This document shows positions 25,805 through 33,334 of a stretch of DNA of 64,000 bases, piece after piece; positions within the stretch are counted from its first letter, which is position 1; the number at the start of each line of letters is the position of its first letter. Location: the NCBI RefSeq assembly GCF_011947265.1, contig NZ_JAATHD010000023.1:1-64000 (forward strand). The letters are read 5' to 3'. The DNA comes from Paenibacillus sp. HB172176. Its GTDB lineage: Bacteria; Bacillota; Bacilli; Paenibacillales; Paenibacillaceae. Under the pieces are notes generated by a model. That model saw nothing but the letters and a program-made list of their open reading frames with translations. It was not told where the DNA came from and made no database searches. A program made the translations under genes and the position numbers.

Positions 25805-26984
25805 ACTCGCCGATCGCCTCCATGAGTCTCGCAACCCCTTGCTCCATTCGAGACGCTTCGTTATAGGTGAAGTTGAGCCTCGCCGTATTGCGCTGCGGCT
25901 GATCGCCGTAGAAAGAGCTCCCGGGCACGAAGGCTACGCCCTTCTGAACCGCGCAGCGCAAGAGCGTCTCCGCGTCCAAGCCGTCAGGAAGCTCCATCCA
26001 AAGGAACATGCCTCCTTGCGGCTTCACCCACCGCAATTGGCCGCCTCCCGCTCGCCTAAGAGCGGCGTCCATCTCCGACATCCGCTTGCCGTATTCCATG
26101 GAAATAACGGCGATATGTCCCTCCAAATCGAAGCCTTTCAGAAGCTGATGCAGAATTTGTTGATCGATGGTGCTGGAGTGCAGATCGGCCGCCTGCTTCG
26201 CTTTAGCCATCATGCGGATAATTCGGCTGTCGCCGATCGCCCATCCGGTGCGCAAAGCGGGAGCCACAATTTTGGAAAAGGTGCTTGTATAGATCACGCA
26301 GCCGTTTTGAGCCTCGCCGTTCAGCGAGAACAGAGTTGGAAAGGTTTCGTTCGCATTGAATTTAATCGCTCCATACGGATCGTCTTCAATGATCAGCATA
26401 CCGCCGGCTTTGCACAGCTCAAGCATCTTGATGCGCCGCTCCAAGCTCCACACCCGGCCCGTCGGATTGCCGAATGTTGGAACGGCGTACATCAGCTTTG
26501 GCTTATGCTCCCTGATTAACTCGGCCGCGGATTCGGGAATCATCCCGAACTCGTCGCTCTCTGCGGCTATCACCTTCAAGCCGTGAAGCGCGAATACCTG
26601 CAAACTGGCCAGATACGTCGGCCTCTCGACCAATATGGTATCACCGGGCTCAGTCAGAACCGTTATGATCAGATCGATTGCTTGCTGCGAGCCGGTTGTC
26701 AAAATCATCTCATCAGGCGCGACCCTCATGCCCTTATCCGCCATTCTTCCACATAATTGCTCTCTTAACGGCAAATAGCCCTCTGTCAGTCCGTATTGCA
26801 AGGCTCTCGGCCCCGCTTGGAAGATACGGTCTGCGGCTTGCTTCACGGCATCCAGCGGGAACAGTTCCTCGGCCGGCAGCCCGCCTGCGAACGATATCAT
26901 CTCCTTGCCTTGCGTCAGCTTCAGAATGTCTCTGACCGCCGATGATTTCAAACCTGCAATCCTTGACGAAAATCGGTACTCCAT
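25788..26984 (-). CDS. PLP-dependent aminotransferase, MocR/2-aminoadipate type
   Basis: 398 residues, class I fold. Features: SFAGGLPAEELFP at the N-terminus, LTTGSQQAIDLI, FGNPTGRVWS, EDDPYGAI and the PLP lysine in STFSKIVAPALRTGW. There is no N-terminal GntR domain, so it is an enzyme, not a MocR regulator. Relatives include LysN-type 2-aminoadipate and branched-chain or aromatic transaminases. ATG 26984 has GAGGAGGAA ~7 nt upstream; the longer frame is rejected. Substrate not readable. Confidence 0.9.
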   Translation of the reverse strand: MEYRFSSRIAGLKSSAVRDILKLTQGKEMISFAGGLPAEELFPLDAVKQAADRIFQAGPRALQYGLTEGYLPLREQLCGRMADKGMRVAPDEMILTTGSQQAIDLIITVLTEPGDTILVERPTYLASLQVFALHGLKVIAAESDEFGMIPESAAELIREHKPKLMYAVPTFGNPTGRVWSLERRIKMLELCKAGGMLIIEDDPYGAIKFNANETFPTLFSLNGEAQNGCVIYTSTFSKIVAPALRTGWAIGDSRIIRMMAKAKQAADLHSSTIDQQILHQLLKGFDLEGHIAVISMEYGKRMSEMDAALRRAGGGQLRWVKPQGGMFLWMELPDGLDAETLLRCAVQKGVAFVPGSSFYGDQPQRNTARLNFTYNEASRMEQGVARLMEAIGEFTVRS

Positions 26985-27122
26985 ATTGACTTCCTCCTCG
27001 AAATATACCTGTTGTTGTAACTTTAATGCTAACTCGATCATTAGTAAAGCGTTATTCATATTTAGCGTTTTCTTTTTTGAATGGGTTGGTTATAATATAA
27101 ATAGTTAATTGGAGGTGTCGAG

Positions 27123-27215
27123 ATGAATTTTTTGATCGTAATGACTGTTCTTGTATTGTTTTTGACAGCGATTTTCACAAGCTCCTATAATGATGACAAG
27201 ACAAGCGGCTTGTAG
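27123..27215 (+). CDS. 30-residue single-pass membrane peptide
   Basis: ATG 27123 with an excellent GGAGGTG ribosome site 5-7 nt upstream and a TATAAT box at ~27091. The peptide starts MNFLIVMTVLVLFLTAIF, one hydrophobic helix, and ends with a polar SSYNDDKTSGL tail. A strong terminator follows. I do not recognise a family. The good initiation context and own promoter argue for a real small gene. Confidence 0.6.
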   Translation: MNFLIVMTVLVLFLTAIFTSSYNDDKTSGL

Positions 27216-27274
27216 TTCATTATATGCCGCTGCAATAGGAAAGCATCTGAGGGTAATCGCTCGCAGATGAGAAA

Positions 27275-27320
27275 AGAAGCTTTCGAAGCTAAGCTGCGCT
27301 TAGCCCCGGAAGCTTCTTTT
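27275..27320. terminator. Bidirectional terminator between small ORF and abrB-like gene
   Basis: AGAAGCTT pairs with AAGCTTCT around an inner GCTAAGC/GCTTAGC stem. TTTT follows on the plus strand, and AAAAG precedes it so that the minus strand also ends in TTTT. Confidence 0.8.
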
Positions 27321-27343
27321 CGTTGCACCGTGTCCCAATTCTC

Positions 27344-27595
27344 TTATTTCTTCAAAAATTCCATCTCAACCATACATTCCGAGCACACATAGCGCTCTTT
27401 GAATTCCTTCACCTCAGTCATCGTTCCGCAGAACACGCACTTCGGACGATATCTTTCCAAAATGATTTGATCACCTTGTACGAATATTTCAACGGGGTCT
27501 CCCTCGTTCATCAGATATCGTTTGCGCAATGATTTCGGCAGGACAATTCTACCTAATTGGTCCACCTTTCTTACGACTCCGGCTGGTTTCATCAT
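27344..27595 (-). CDS. AbrB-family transition-state regulator with zinc-ribbon-like C-terminus
   Basis: 83 residues. The N-terminal swapped-hairpin DNA-binding domain (GVVRKVDQLGRIVLPKSLRK, EIFVQGDQIIL) is clear AbrB/Abh/SpoVT type. The C-terminal part has two Cys pairs (CVFCG and CSEC, 18 residues apart), a probable zinc ribbon that replaces the AbrB multimerisation tail. The ATG pair at 27595/27592 follows AGAGGTGAAT; the longer frame is rejected. In Bacillus AbrB represses stationary-phase genes and is switched off by Spo0A. A sigma-H-like promoter lies upstream. Confidence 0.88.
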   Translation of the reverse strand: MMKPAGVVRKVDQLGRIVLPKSLRKRYLMNEGDPVEIFVQGDQIILERYRPKCVFCGTMTEVKEFKERYVCSECMVEMEFLKK

Positions 27596-27661
27596 ATTCA
27601 CCTCTTTTATGTCTGGATTTGTCAGCAGTTTTTGAGAAACCTTCATATTGCAATATTACAT

Positions 27662-27688
27662 TTTCGACGTATAATCAATAATTCCTTC
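27662..27688 (-). promoter_or_regulatory. Candidate sigma-H promoter of the abrB-like gene
   Basis: The minus strand reads GAAGGAATT (27688-27680), an 11-nt spacer and GTCGAAA (27668-27662). The -35 matches RNAGGAWWW fully, and the -10 matches RNNGAAT at six of seven positions. Confidence 0.5.
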
Positions 27689-27719
27689 AAGACTATTTAA
27701 ATTTTAATTTTCAAACGAT

Positions 27720-28184
27720 TTAGAATAACCCATAAAATCCCAATTGACGAAATCCTTCATAAACGACAATCGCAGCCGAATTCGACAAGTTCAGCGATCT
27801 TACCGAATCGGTCATCGGAATACGAATGCAGGTTGACAAATTCTCATCGATAAGCGACTGCGGCAAACCTTTCGTTTCCTTGCCGAATACGAAGAAATCC
27901 TCATCCTTGTACTGGAATTCGGAGTAAACCTTAGTCGCTCTGGTGCTCGCATAGAAGAACCTGCTCTCCTGATAGAGGCTTTTCACCTCATCAAAGGAAT
28001 CATGATAATGGATATTTACGGAATGCCAATAATCCAAACCCGCTCGTTTCAGCGTGCGATCGTCCGTATCGAAGCCAAGGGGCCTCACCAGATGGAGATG
28101 CGTGCCGGTCGCAGCGCAGGTTCTTGCAATATTCCCGGTATTCGCCGGAATTTCCGGTTCGACCAGTACAATATGAAATGCCAT
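27720..28184 (-). CDS. trmL: tRNA (cytidine/uridine-34-2'-O)-methyltransferase
   Basis: 154-residue SPOUT methyltransferase (CspR/YibK/TrmL). The three SPOUT motifs are visible: VEPEIPANTGNIARTCAA at the N-terminus, DFFVFGKETKGLPQ in the middle and IPMTDSVRSLNLSNSAAIV near the end, which form the trefoil knot and bind SAM. It methylates the wobble-base ribose of leucine tRNAs. It precedes the abrB-like gene on the same strand with a 124-nt gap that holds a separate promoter. Confidence 0.93.
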   Translation of the reverse strand: MAFHIVLVEPEIPANTGNIARTCAATGTHLHLVRPLGFDTDDRTLKRAGLDYWHSVNIHYHDSFDEVKSLYQESRFFYASTRATKVYSEFQYKDEDFFVFGKETKGLPQSLIDENLSTCIRIPMTDSVRSLNLSNSAAIVVYEGFRQLGFYGLF

Positions 28185-28302
28185 TGTGGATTCTCTCTCC
28201 TCACAAGCAAGTTTTTACACTCTCTTTACGTACCGTTAATCCCTAGCGTAAGTTATCCCTTCATAATGAAACTAAACTTAGGTGACAAAGGAGATAAATG
28301 GG

Positions 28303-29019
28303 ATGCGAAAAAAAGTTTTGGTTGTGGATGACGAACCATCCATCTCCATGTTAATCGAATTCAACTTAAAGCTGGCAGGCTACGATGTCAGATGCGTTAG
28401 CGATGGCGAAGCTGTATTCGACATGCTTAAGCCGTTCCGGCCCGATCTCATCGTGCTTGACCTTATGCTGCCCAAGATGGACGGTTTGCAGGTTTGCCGG
28501 GAACTGCGCAACCAGAACAACGCAGTGCCTATTATCATGCTGACAGCCTTGCAGGATGTTACGGACAAAATCGCCGGACTCGATAACGGCGCCGATGATT
28601 ATATGACCAAGCCGTTCAGCCCTCAGGAGCTCGTCTCCCGCATTGGCGCATTATTCAGAAGGCTGCAGTCGCTTCCGGGCGTTCTTGACGACACAGCCTA
28701 TTCCATCGGCAGACTGCAGGTGCTCGTGGAACAGCGCGAGGTGCTCGTCGACGGCCAGCCGATTGAGCTGACTCCGAAGGAATTCGAGCTGCTGCTCTTC
28801 CTGTGCCAGCACAAAGGCAAGGTGCTCAGTCGTCAGCAGTTGCTTCATGGCGTATGGGATTATCATTTTCTCGGGGACACGCGCATCGTCGATGTGCATA
28901 TCAGCCATCTTCGGGACAAGATTGAGAAGAACGCTCGAACCCCGGAGTATATCCTTACTGTGCGCAATGTAGGCTACAAGATGCATGGCGTCAGCCAGAA
29001 CGAATCCTCATTAGCTTAA
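28303..29019 (+). CDS. Orphan OmpR/PhoB-family response regulator
   Basis: 238 residues. REC domain with DDEPS, Asp53 (IVLDLMLPKMDG), Thr in MLTA and Lys in MTKPFSP, then a winged helix (ELTPKEFELLLFL, GDTRIVDVHISHLRDKIEK). It starts at ATG 28303 after AAGGAGATAAATGGG. The longer frame begins at a GTG that overlaps the ribosome site. No kinase gene is adjacent, so its partner is elsewhere. It is closest in style to PhoP/WalR-type regulators but cannot be named. Confidence 0.88.
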   Translation: MRKKVLVVDDEPSISMLIEFNLKLAGYDVRCVSDGEAVFDMLKPFRPDLIVLDLMLPKMDGLQVCRELRNQNNAVPIIMLTALQDVTDKIAGLDNGADDYMTKPFSPQELVSRIGALFRRLQSLPGVLDDTAYSIGRLQVLVEQREVLVDGQPIELTPKEFELLLFLCQHKGKVLSRQQLLHGVWDYHFLGDTRIVDVHISHLRDKIEKNARTPEYILTVRNVGYKMHGVSQNESSLA

Positions 29020-29032
29020 TCAGACATAACAG

Positions 29033-29066
29033 CGCTCCTCCTTCAAGCGAAGGAGGAGCGTTTCTA
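29033..29066 (+). terminator. Terminator after the orphan response regulator
   Basis: CGCTCCTCCTTC pairs perfectly with GAAGGAGGAGCG over a 4-nt loop, followed by TTTCTATTC. It may also serve serC from the other side only weakly. Confidence 0.85.
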
Positions 29067-29076
29067 TTCTTATCTA

Positions 29077-30162
29077 TTAGCCGTTGCGCTTCTGAAAATC
29101 GGCCATAAACTCGGCAAGAGCTTGACAGCTTGACAGCGGCACAGCGTTATAGGTCGAAGCCCTTAAGCCGCCTACGTCTCTATGCCCCTTCAATCCCACG
29201 AAGCCTTGCAATTCCGATTCCTTGACGAACAGCTTCTCCAGTTCCTCGGTTTCCATGCGAAATGTTATGTTCATCAGAGATCTGCTGTTCGCCTGCGCGC
29301 AGCCTTTGTAGAAGCCGCCGCTTTGATCGATCCGGTCGTAAATCAACTTCGTCTTGTCTCGATTAAGCTGATCCATCTGGCTTACGCCGCCCTTGGACTT
29401 GATCCATTGAAGCATGAGGCTTACCATGTAGACGGAGAAGGAAGGCGGTGTATTGTAGAGTGAATTGCTTTTCGCATGCGTAGCGTATTGGAACATCGCC
29501 GGAATGGATTTCGAACCTGCTTTCACGAGCTCGTCACGAATGATGACGACAGTTACCCCGGACGGTCCCAAATTTTTCTGAGCGCCGGCATAGATCATAC
29601 CGAACTTGGAAACATCGAGTGGTCGGCTTAAAATATCGCTGGACATATCAGCGATGAGCGGAATATCTCCGGTCACAGGAAATTCGTGAAATTGCGTGCC
29701 CCCGATGGTTTCATTCGATGTCAGATGGAGGTAAGAAGCATTCGAAGGAATTTCAATTTCCGACAAATTAGGAGTTCTCATGTAATGATCTTCTTTTGTC
29801 GAAGCGGCAATGGTCACATCGCCGACATTTTTCGCTTCCTTAATCGCTTTATCCGCCCATGCCCCAGTCTGCACATAAGCCGCCGGCCGGCCTTCCTGAA
29901 GCAGATTCAGCGGAAGCATCGCAAATTGCGTGCTTGCTCCGCCTTGCAAGAATAACACATGATAGTTTTCCGGAACGCCGAACAGCTCGCGAAGCAAAGC
30001 TTGCGCACTATTGTTGACTTCCTCATATAACGCGCTGCGATGGGACATCTCCATAATGGACATGCCTGCGCCTTGATAATTCACGAATTGCTCTTGCGCC
30101 TGCTCCAGCACTTCAAGAGGAATTGCTGCGGGACCCGCGTTAAAGTTATAAGCTCTGGTCAT
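29077..30162 (-). CDS. serC: Phosphoserine aminotransferase
   Basis: Converts 3-phosphohydroxypyruvate and glutamate to O-phosphoserine in serine biosynthesis. 361 residues, usual length. Features: YNFNAGPAAIPLEVLEQAQ at the N-terminus, FLQGGASTQFAMLPLNL, and the PLP-lysine stretch GMIYAGAQKNLGPSGVTVV. Good ribosome site GGAG 9 nt before ATG 30162. Monocistronic: own promoter upstream and the orphan regulator convergent downstream. Serine supply also feeds the nearby methionine genes. Confidence 0.97.
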   Translation of the reverse strand: MTRAYNFNAGPAAIPLEVLEQAQEQFVNYQGAGMSIMEMSHRSALYEEVNNSAQALLRELFGVPENYHVLFLQGGASTQFAMLPLNLLQEGRPAAYVQTGAWADKAIKEAKNVGDVTIAASTKEDHYMRTPNLSEIEIPSNASYLHLTSNETIGGTQFHEFPVTGDIPLIADMSSDILSRPLDVSKFGMIYAGAQKNLGPSGVTVVIIRDELVKAGSKSIPAMFQYATHAKSNSLYNTPPSFSVYMVSLMLQWIKSKGGVSQMDQLNRDKTKLIYDRIDQSGGFYKGCAQANSRSLMNITFRMETEELEKLFVKESELQGFVGLKGHRDVGGLRASTYNAVPLSSCQALAEFMADFQKRNG

Positions 30163-30203
30163 ACTTCATTCTCCACCCCTTCTAGTTTGTACACGATATC
30201 GCT

Positions 30204-30232
30204 ATGATAGCAATTTTGAACCGTTGCTTCAA
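30204..30232 (-). promoter_or_regulatory. serC promoter
   Basis: The minus strand has TTGAAG (30232-30227), a 17-nt spacer and TATCAT (30209-30204). Confidence 0.55.
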
Positions 30233-30320
30233 GTAAAATTGCAACAAACAACCTAAATAGTCGAACATCTTAATGGAATTTTCATTGAACATTCGGATTT
30301 TCTTTATTTCTATTCAAAAT

Positions 30321-30346
30321 AAAAACGAGCCTTTGCAGGCTCGTTT
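30321..30346 (-). terminator. glnA terminator
   Basis: ACGAGCC (30325-30331) pairs with GGCTCGT (30338-30344). On the minus strand TTTTTATTTT follows. Confidence 0.85.
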
Positions 30347-30366
30347 CGTATACATCGTTATACTGA

Positions 30367-31791
30367 TTAGCAGCTGAAGTACAAGCTGTACTCATGCGGA
30401 TGAACACGGATGGAAACAGCTTTCGCTTCTTGACGCTTGAATGCAACATAGTTATCGATAAAGTCTTGTGTAAATACGCCGCCTTCAGTAAGGAACTCGG
30501 AATCTGCTTCAAGAGCGTCAAGCGCTTCATCCAAAGTGCCAGGAACGCTGCGAATTTCTTTCTTCTCTTCTTCAGGAAGCTCATAGATGTTTTTGTCGAA
30601 CGGACCATAACCTAGAGCCACTGGATCAAGATTGCGCTTGATGCCGTCAAGACCCGCAAGAAGCATAGCCGCGAACGCAAGGTAAGGGTTCGCTGTGGAG
30701 TCCGGTGTACGGAATTCCACTCGGCAGCCTTTCGGTGTAACAGCTGCAATCGGAATACGAACGGCTGCGGAACGGTTTCCTTTGGAGAATACAAGGTTAA
30801 CCGGCGCTTCGTAGCCTGGAACGAGACGCTTGAAGGAGTTCGTGCTCGGGTTCGTGATTGCGATAAGAGCAGGCGCATGGTACAGAATACCCGCGATATA
30901 GCTCATAGCTGTTTTGCTCAGGTTCGCGTATTGGGAATTGTCATAGAACAAAGGCGTGTCCCCATTGAAGATCGAGGAGTGAACATGCATACCGCTTCCG
31001 TTGTCGCCGAACAGCGGTTTTGGCATGAAGGTTGCAACTTTGCCCCATTGGCGCGCAACGTTATGCACGATATATTTGTATTTCAGAAGGTTGTCGGCTG
31101 TTTTTGTAAGCGTATCGAAGCGGAAGTTGATTTCAGCTTGACCGGCTGTAGCAACCTCGTGGTGATGACGCTCTACGCGAAGACCGGATTCTTGCATCAA
31201 ACGAACCATTTCGCTGCGGATATCTTGCTGCGCATCGATTGGAGCTACAGGAACATAGCCGCCTTTAACCGGAATCTTGAAGCCAAGGTTTCCGCCTTCT
31301 TCTTTGCGCGCTGTATTCCAGTTCGCTTCTTCGGAATCTACGGAATAGAACGAAGTGTTCATCGAGCTTTCATAACGCACATCGTCGAATACGAAAAATT
31401 CGGATTCAGGAGCGAAGAACGCAGCCGTACCGATACCGGTCGTTTGCAGATATTCTTCGGCTTTCTGAGCGATGCTGCGCGGATCGCGCTCATAGCGGGA
31501 GCCGTCAGGCGTATGGATATTACACATTACGTTCAATGTTGGATGGCTGGTGAAAGCATCTACGAATACGGATTCTGTATCCGGCATCATGACCATATCG
31601 GATTCTTCGATACCGCGGAAGCCAGGGATCGATGAACCATCGAAGGCTACGCCGTTAACGAAAGTGTCTGCGTCTACCTCTGTAGCAGGCAGCGTGATGT
31701 GGTGGGCACCACCCGACAGACTTACAAAACGGAAATCAACGAACTGGATATTATTTTCCTTAATTAGTTCCAAAACTTTTTCAACTGACAT
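30367..31791 (-). CDS. glnA: Glutamine synthetase, type I-beta
   Basis: Makes glutamine from glutamate, ammonia and ATP. At 474 residues it is longer than the ~444-residue alpha-type GlnA typical of Bacillus. It has the beta-type insert and the adenylylation-loop region DKNIYELPEEEKKEI, whose Tyr aligns with the AMP-accepting Tyr of E. coli GlnA. Active-site motifs are present: FDGSSIPG, FFAPESEFFVFD, NGSGMHVHSS, KRLVPGYEAP and RVEFRTPDS. Start ATG 31791 follows GGAGGAAG. A strong promoter and a GlnR/TnrA-type box lie upstream. No glnE adenylyltransferase is in the window. Confidence 0.97.
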   Translation of the reverse strand: MSVEKVLELIKENNIQFVDFRFVSLSGGAHHITLPATEVDADTFVNGVAFDGSSIPGFRGIEESDMVMMPDTESVFVDAFTSHPTLNVMCNIHTPDGSRYERDPRSIAQKAEEYLQTTGIGTAAFFAPESEFFVFDDVRYESSMNTSFYSVDSEEANWNTARKEEGGNLGFKIPVKGGYVPVAPIDAQQDIRSEMVRLMQESGLRVERHHHEVATAGQAEINFRFDTLTKTADNLLKYKYIVHNVARQWGKVATFMPKPLFGDNGSGMHVHSSIFNGDTPLFYDNSQYANLSKTAMSYIAGILYHAPALIAITNPSTNSFKRLVPGYEAPVNLVFSKGNRSAAVRIPIAAVTPKGCRVEFRTPDSTANPYLAFAAMLLAGLDGIKRNLDPVALGYGPFDKNIYELPEEEKKEIRSVPGTLDEALDALEADSEFLTEGGVFTQDFIDNYVAFKRQEAKAVSIRVHPHEYSLYFSC

Positions 31792-31868
31792 CTAAACTTC
31801 CTCCATTTCCGAACGTTTGCTAATAATCGAACGACTAATGTTCAATAATTGCTCCAAACCATGACGTT

Positions 31869-31897
31869 ATTATAAAACTACCCTTTCACGTCGTCAA
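31869..31897 (-). promoter_or_regulatory. glnA promoter
   Basis: The minus strand has TTGACG (31897-31892), a 17-nt spacer and a perfect TATAAT (31874-31869). Confidence 0.8.
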
Positions 31898-31925
31898 TAG
31901 CTATGTTAGGTTTTTTTTATGAGTA

Positions 31926-31942
31926 TGTGAGGTATACTTACA
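31926..31942. promoter_or_regulatory. GlnR/TnrA-type nitrogen control box
   Basis: TGTGAGGTATACTTACA fits TGTNA-N7-TNACA exactly on both strands. It is centred ~40 nt upstream of the glnA -35 (about -72), a position more usual for activation or distal binding than for direct occlusion. Confidence 0.65.
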
Positions 31943-32027
31943 ACTTTGAACAACTCATGACAATCTCTCCAAAGGCACGCCCAAAACCTTCCATATCAGC
32001 CATTTCCACTCTTCAAATGAAATAAAT

Positions 32028-32056
32028 AAAGCCCGGACGCTAAGCCGTCCGGGCCA
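32028..32056 (-). terminator. aroF terminator
   Basis: GCCCGGACG (32031-32039) pairs with CGTCCGGGC (32046-32054). On the minus strand TTTATTTATTT follows. Confidence 0.85.
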
Positions 32057-32067
32057 AACTTTCAAAT

Positions 32068-33129
32068 CTATTTCTTCCACTCAACGAAGGCTGAAGGGGG
32101 CTGCTTCTCGGTGTTGAATTGCTTGCCGAGCAACGGCGCAAGCTGTTCAAGCTCTCTGAGAAGCTTCGCGAATTGATCCGGGAACAAGGATTGAACGCCG
32201 TCGCCGGTCATCGAGTTGTCGGGATCGGTGTGCATTTCGATGATCATGCCGTTGGCTCCCGCCGCGAGCGACGCTTTCGACATCGGCTCTACCAATTCCC
32301 TGCGGCCCGTGCCATGGCTCGGATCGGAGATGACAGGCAGATGACTGAGCGATTGCAGTACCGGTATGGCGGCCAGATCCAAAGTGTTGCGCGTGTAGGC
32401 TTCGAAGGTGCGAATGCCCCTCTCGCAAAGCATAACATTCGGATTTCCGCCCGCAAGAATGTATTCGGCGGCATTGAGAAATTCGTCATAGGTTGAGCTG
32501 AAGCCGCGTTTCAGCAGGACTGGGGTCTGGACGGTGCCGAGCTTCCGGAGAAGATCGAAATTCTGCATGTTTCGGGTTCCGACCTGCAAGATATCCGCGT
32601 ATTCGGAGCAAATGTCCACATATTCCGGCGTCATGACTTCCGTAATCGTCAGCAAGCCATGCTTCTTGCCCGCTTCGGTCATCATCGCGAGACCTTCGAC
32701 GCCCACGCCTTGGAAGCTGTACGGACCGGTTCTCGGCTTGAACGCTCCGCCGCGCAGCACCTGCCCTCCGGCCGCCTTCACCAGCCTTGCAATCTCGTCG
32801 ATCTGCTCGGGAGATTCCACCGCGCAAGGACCGCCCATAATAACCAGGTTGTCGCCGCCGATCTTCACGCCCTTGATGTCGATAATCGTATCATCCGGAT
32901 GGAAGTCTCGACTGGCTAATTTGTACGATTTCGAAATCTTGATCACGTTCTCAACGCCCTTCATTTGGCGAAGATGCTCCGCAAGGGTCGGCGCCGCGCT
33001 GCCGATAATGCCGATTACAGTGCGATCCGTTCCCCTTGACACATGCGCTTGAACGCCGGCTTTCTCTATATGAATAGTAATTTCCTTAATTCTTTCATCG
33101 GTAATATTTGGTTCTGTGATTACGATCAT
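32068..33129 (-). CDS. aroF: 3-deoxy-7-phosphoheptulonate synthase (type I-beta)
   Basis: First step of the shikimate pathway: condenses phosphoenolpyruvate and erythrose 4-phosphate. 353 residues. Residues ~1-70 form a ferredoxin-like regulatory domain (Thermotoga type, which senses tyrosine), not a chorismate mutase. The barrel follows with GGPCAVES, RGGAFKPRTGPYSFQG, TEVMTPEYVD, QVGTRNMQNF, LLKRGF and SDPSHGTGRRE. GGGAGAG precedes ATG 33129. The leader carries an 8-bp tandem repeat array. Confidence 0.95.
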   Translation of the reverse strand: MIVITEPNITDERIKEITIHIEKAGVQAHVSRGTDRTVIGIIGSAAPTLAEHLRQMKGVENVIKISKSYKLASRDFHPDDTIIDIKGVKIGGDNLVIMGGPCAVESPEQIDEIARLVKAAGGQVLRGGAFKPRTGPYSFQGVGVEGLAMMTEAGKKHGLLTITEVMTPEYVDICSEYADILQVGTRNMQNFDLLRKLGTVQTPVLLKRGFSSTYDEFLNAAEYILAGGNPNVMLCERGIRTFEAYTRNTLDLAAIPVLQSLSHLPVISDPSHGTGRRELVEPMSKASLAAGANGMIIEMHTDPDNSMTGDGVQSLFPDQFAKLLRELEQLAPLLGKQFNTEKQPPSAFVEWKK

Positions 33130-33186
33130 CGCGATCTCTCCCTATGTGTGTATTTAATTGCTTAAATTCCTCGATAACACTTTATC

Positions 33187-33234
33187 GCTGTTAGGCTTTT
33201 AAGCTTTTATGCTTTGTGGCTTTTATGCTTTTAA
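33187..33234. repeat. Six tandem 8-bp units in the aroF leader
   Basis: Units beginning GCT recur without gaps: GCTGTTAG, GCTTTTAA, GCTTTTAT, GCTTTGTG, GCTTTTAT, GCTTTTAA. In the aroF transcript (minus strand) this is a run of NNAAAAGC repeats between the promoter and the ribosome site. A small hairpin, CGATAA/TTATCG (33172-33187), abuts it. Confidence 0.85.
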
Positions 33235-33245
33235 TCACTAAAGTA

Positions 33246-33274
33246 AATATACATGATGAATGGCATTTCGTCAA
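33246..33274 (-). promoter_or_regulatory. aroF promoter
   Basis: The minus strand has TTGACG (33274-33269), a 17-nt spacer and TATATT (33251-33246). The repeat array lies just downstream, so it is transcribed. Confidence 0.75.
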
Positions 33275-33334
33275 CAACCAATTTTAGGGCGGCAGAAGGA
33301 AAGGAGCTCTCTCGCTTCTGCTGCCCGCCAGGTT

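Noticed and set aside
30877..31635. 252-codon open frame antisense to glnA
   Set aside because: Shadow frame; glnA on the other strand has all family motifs.
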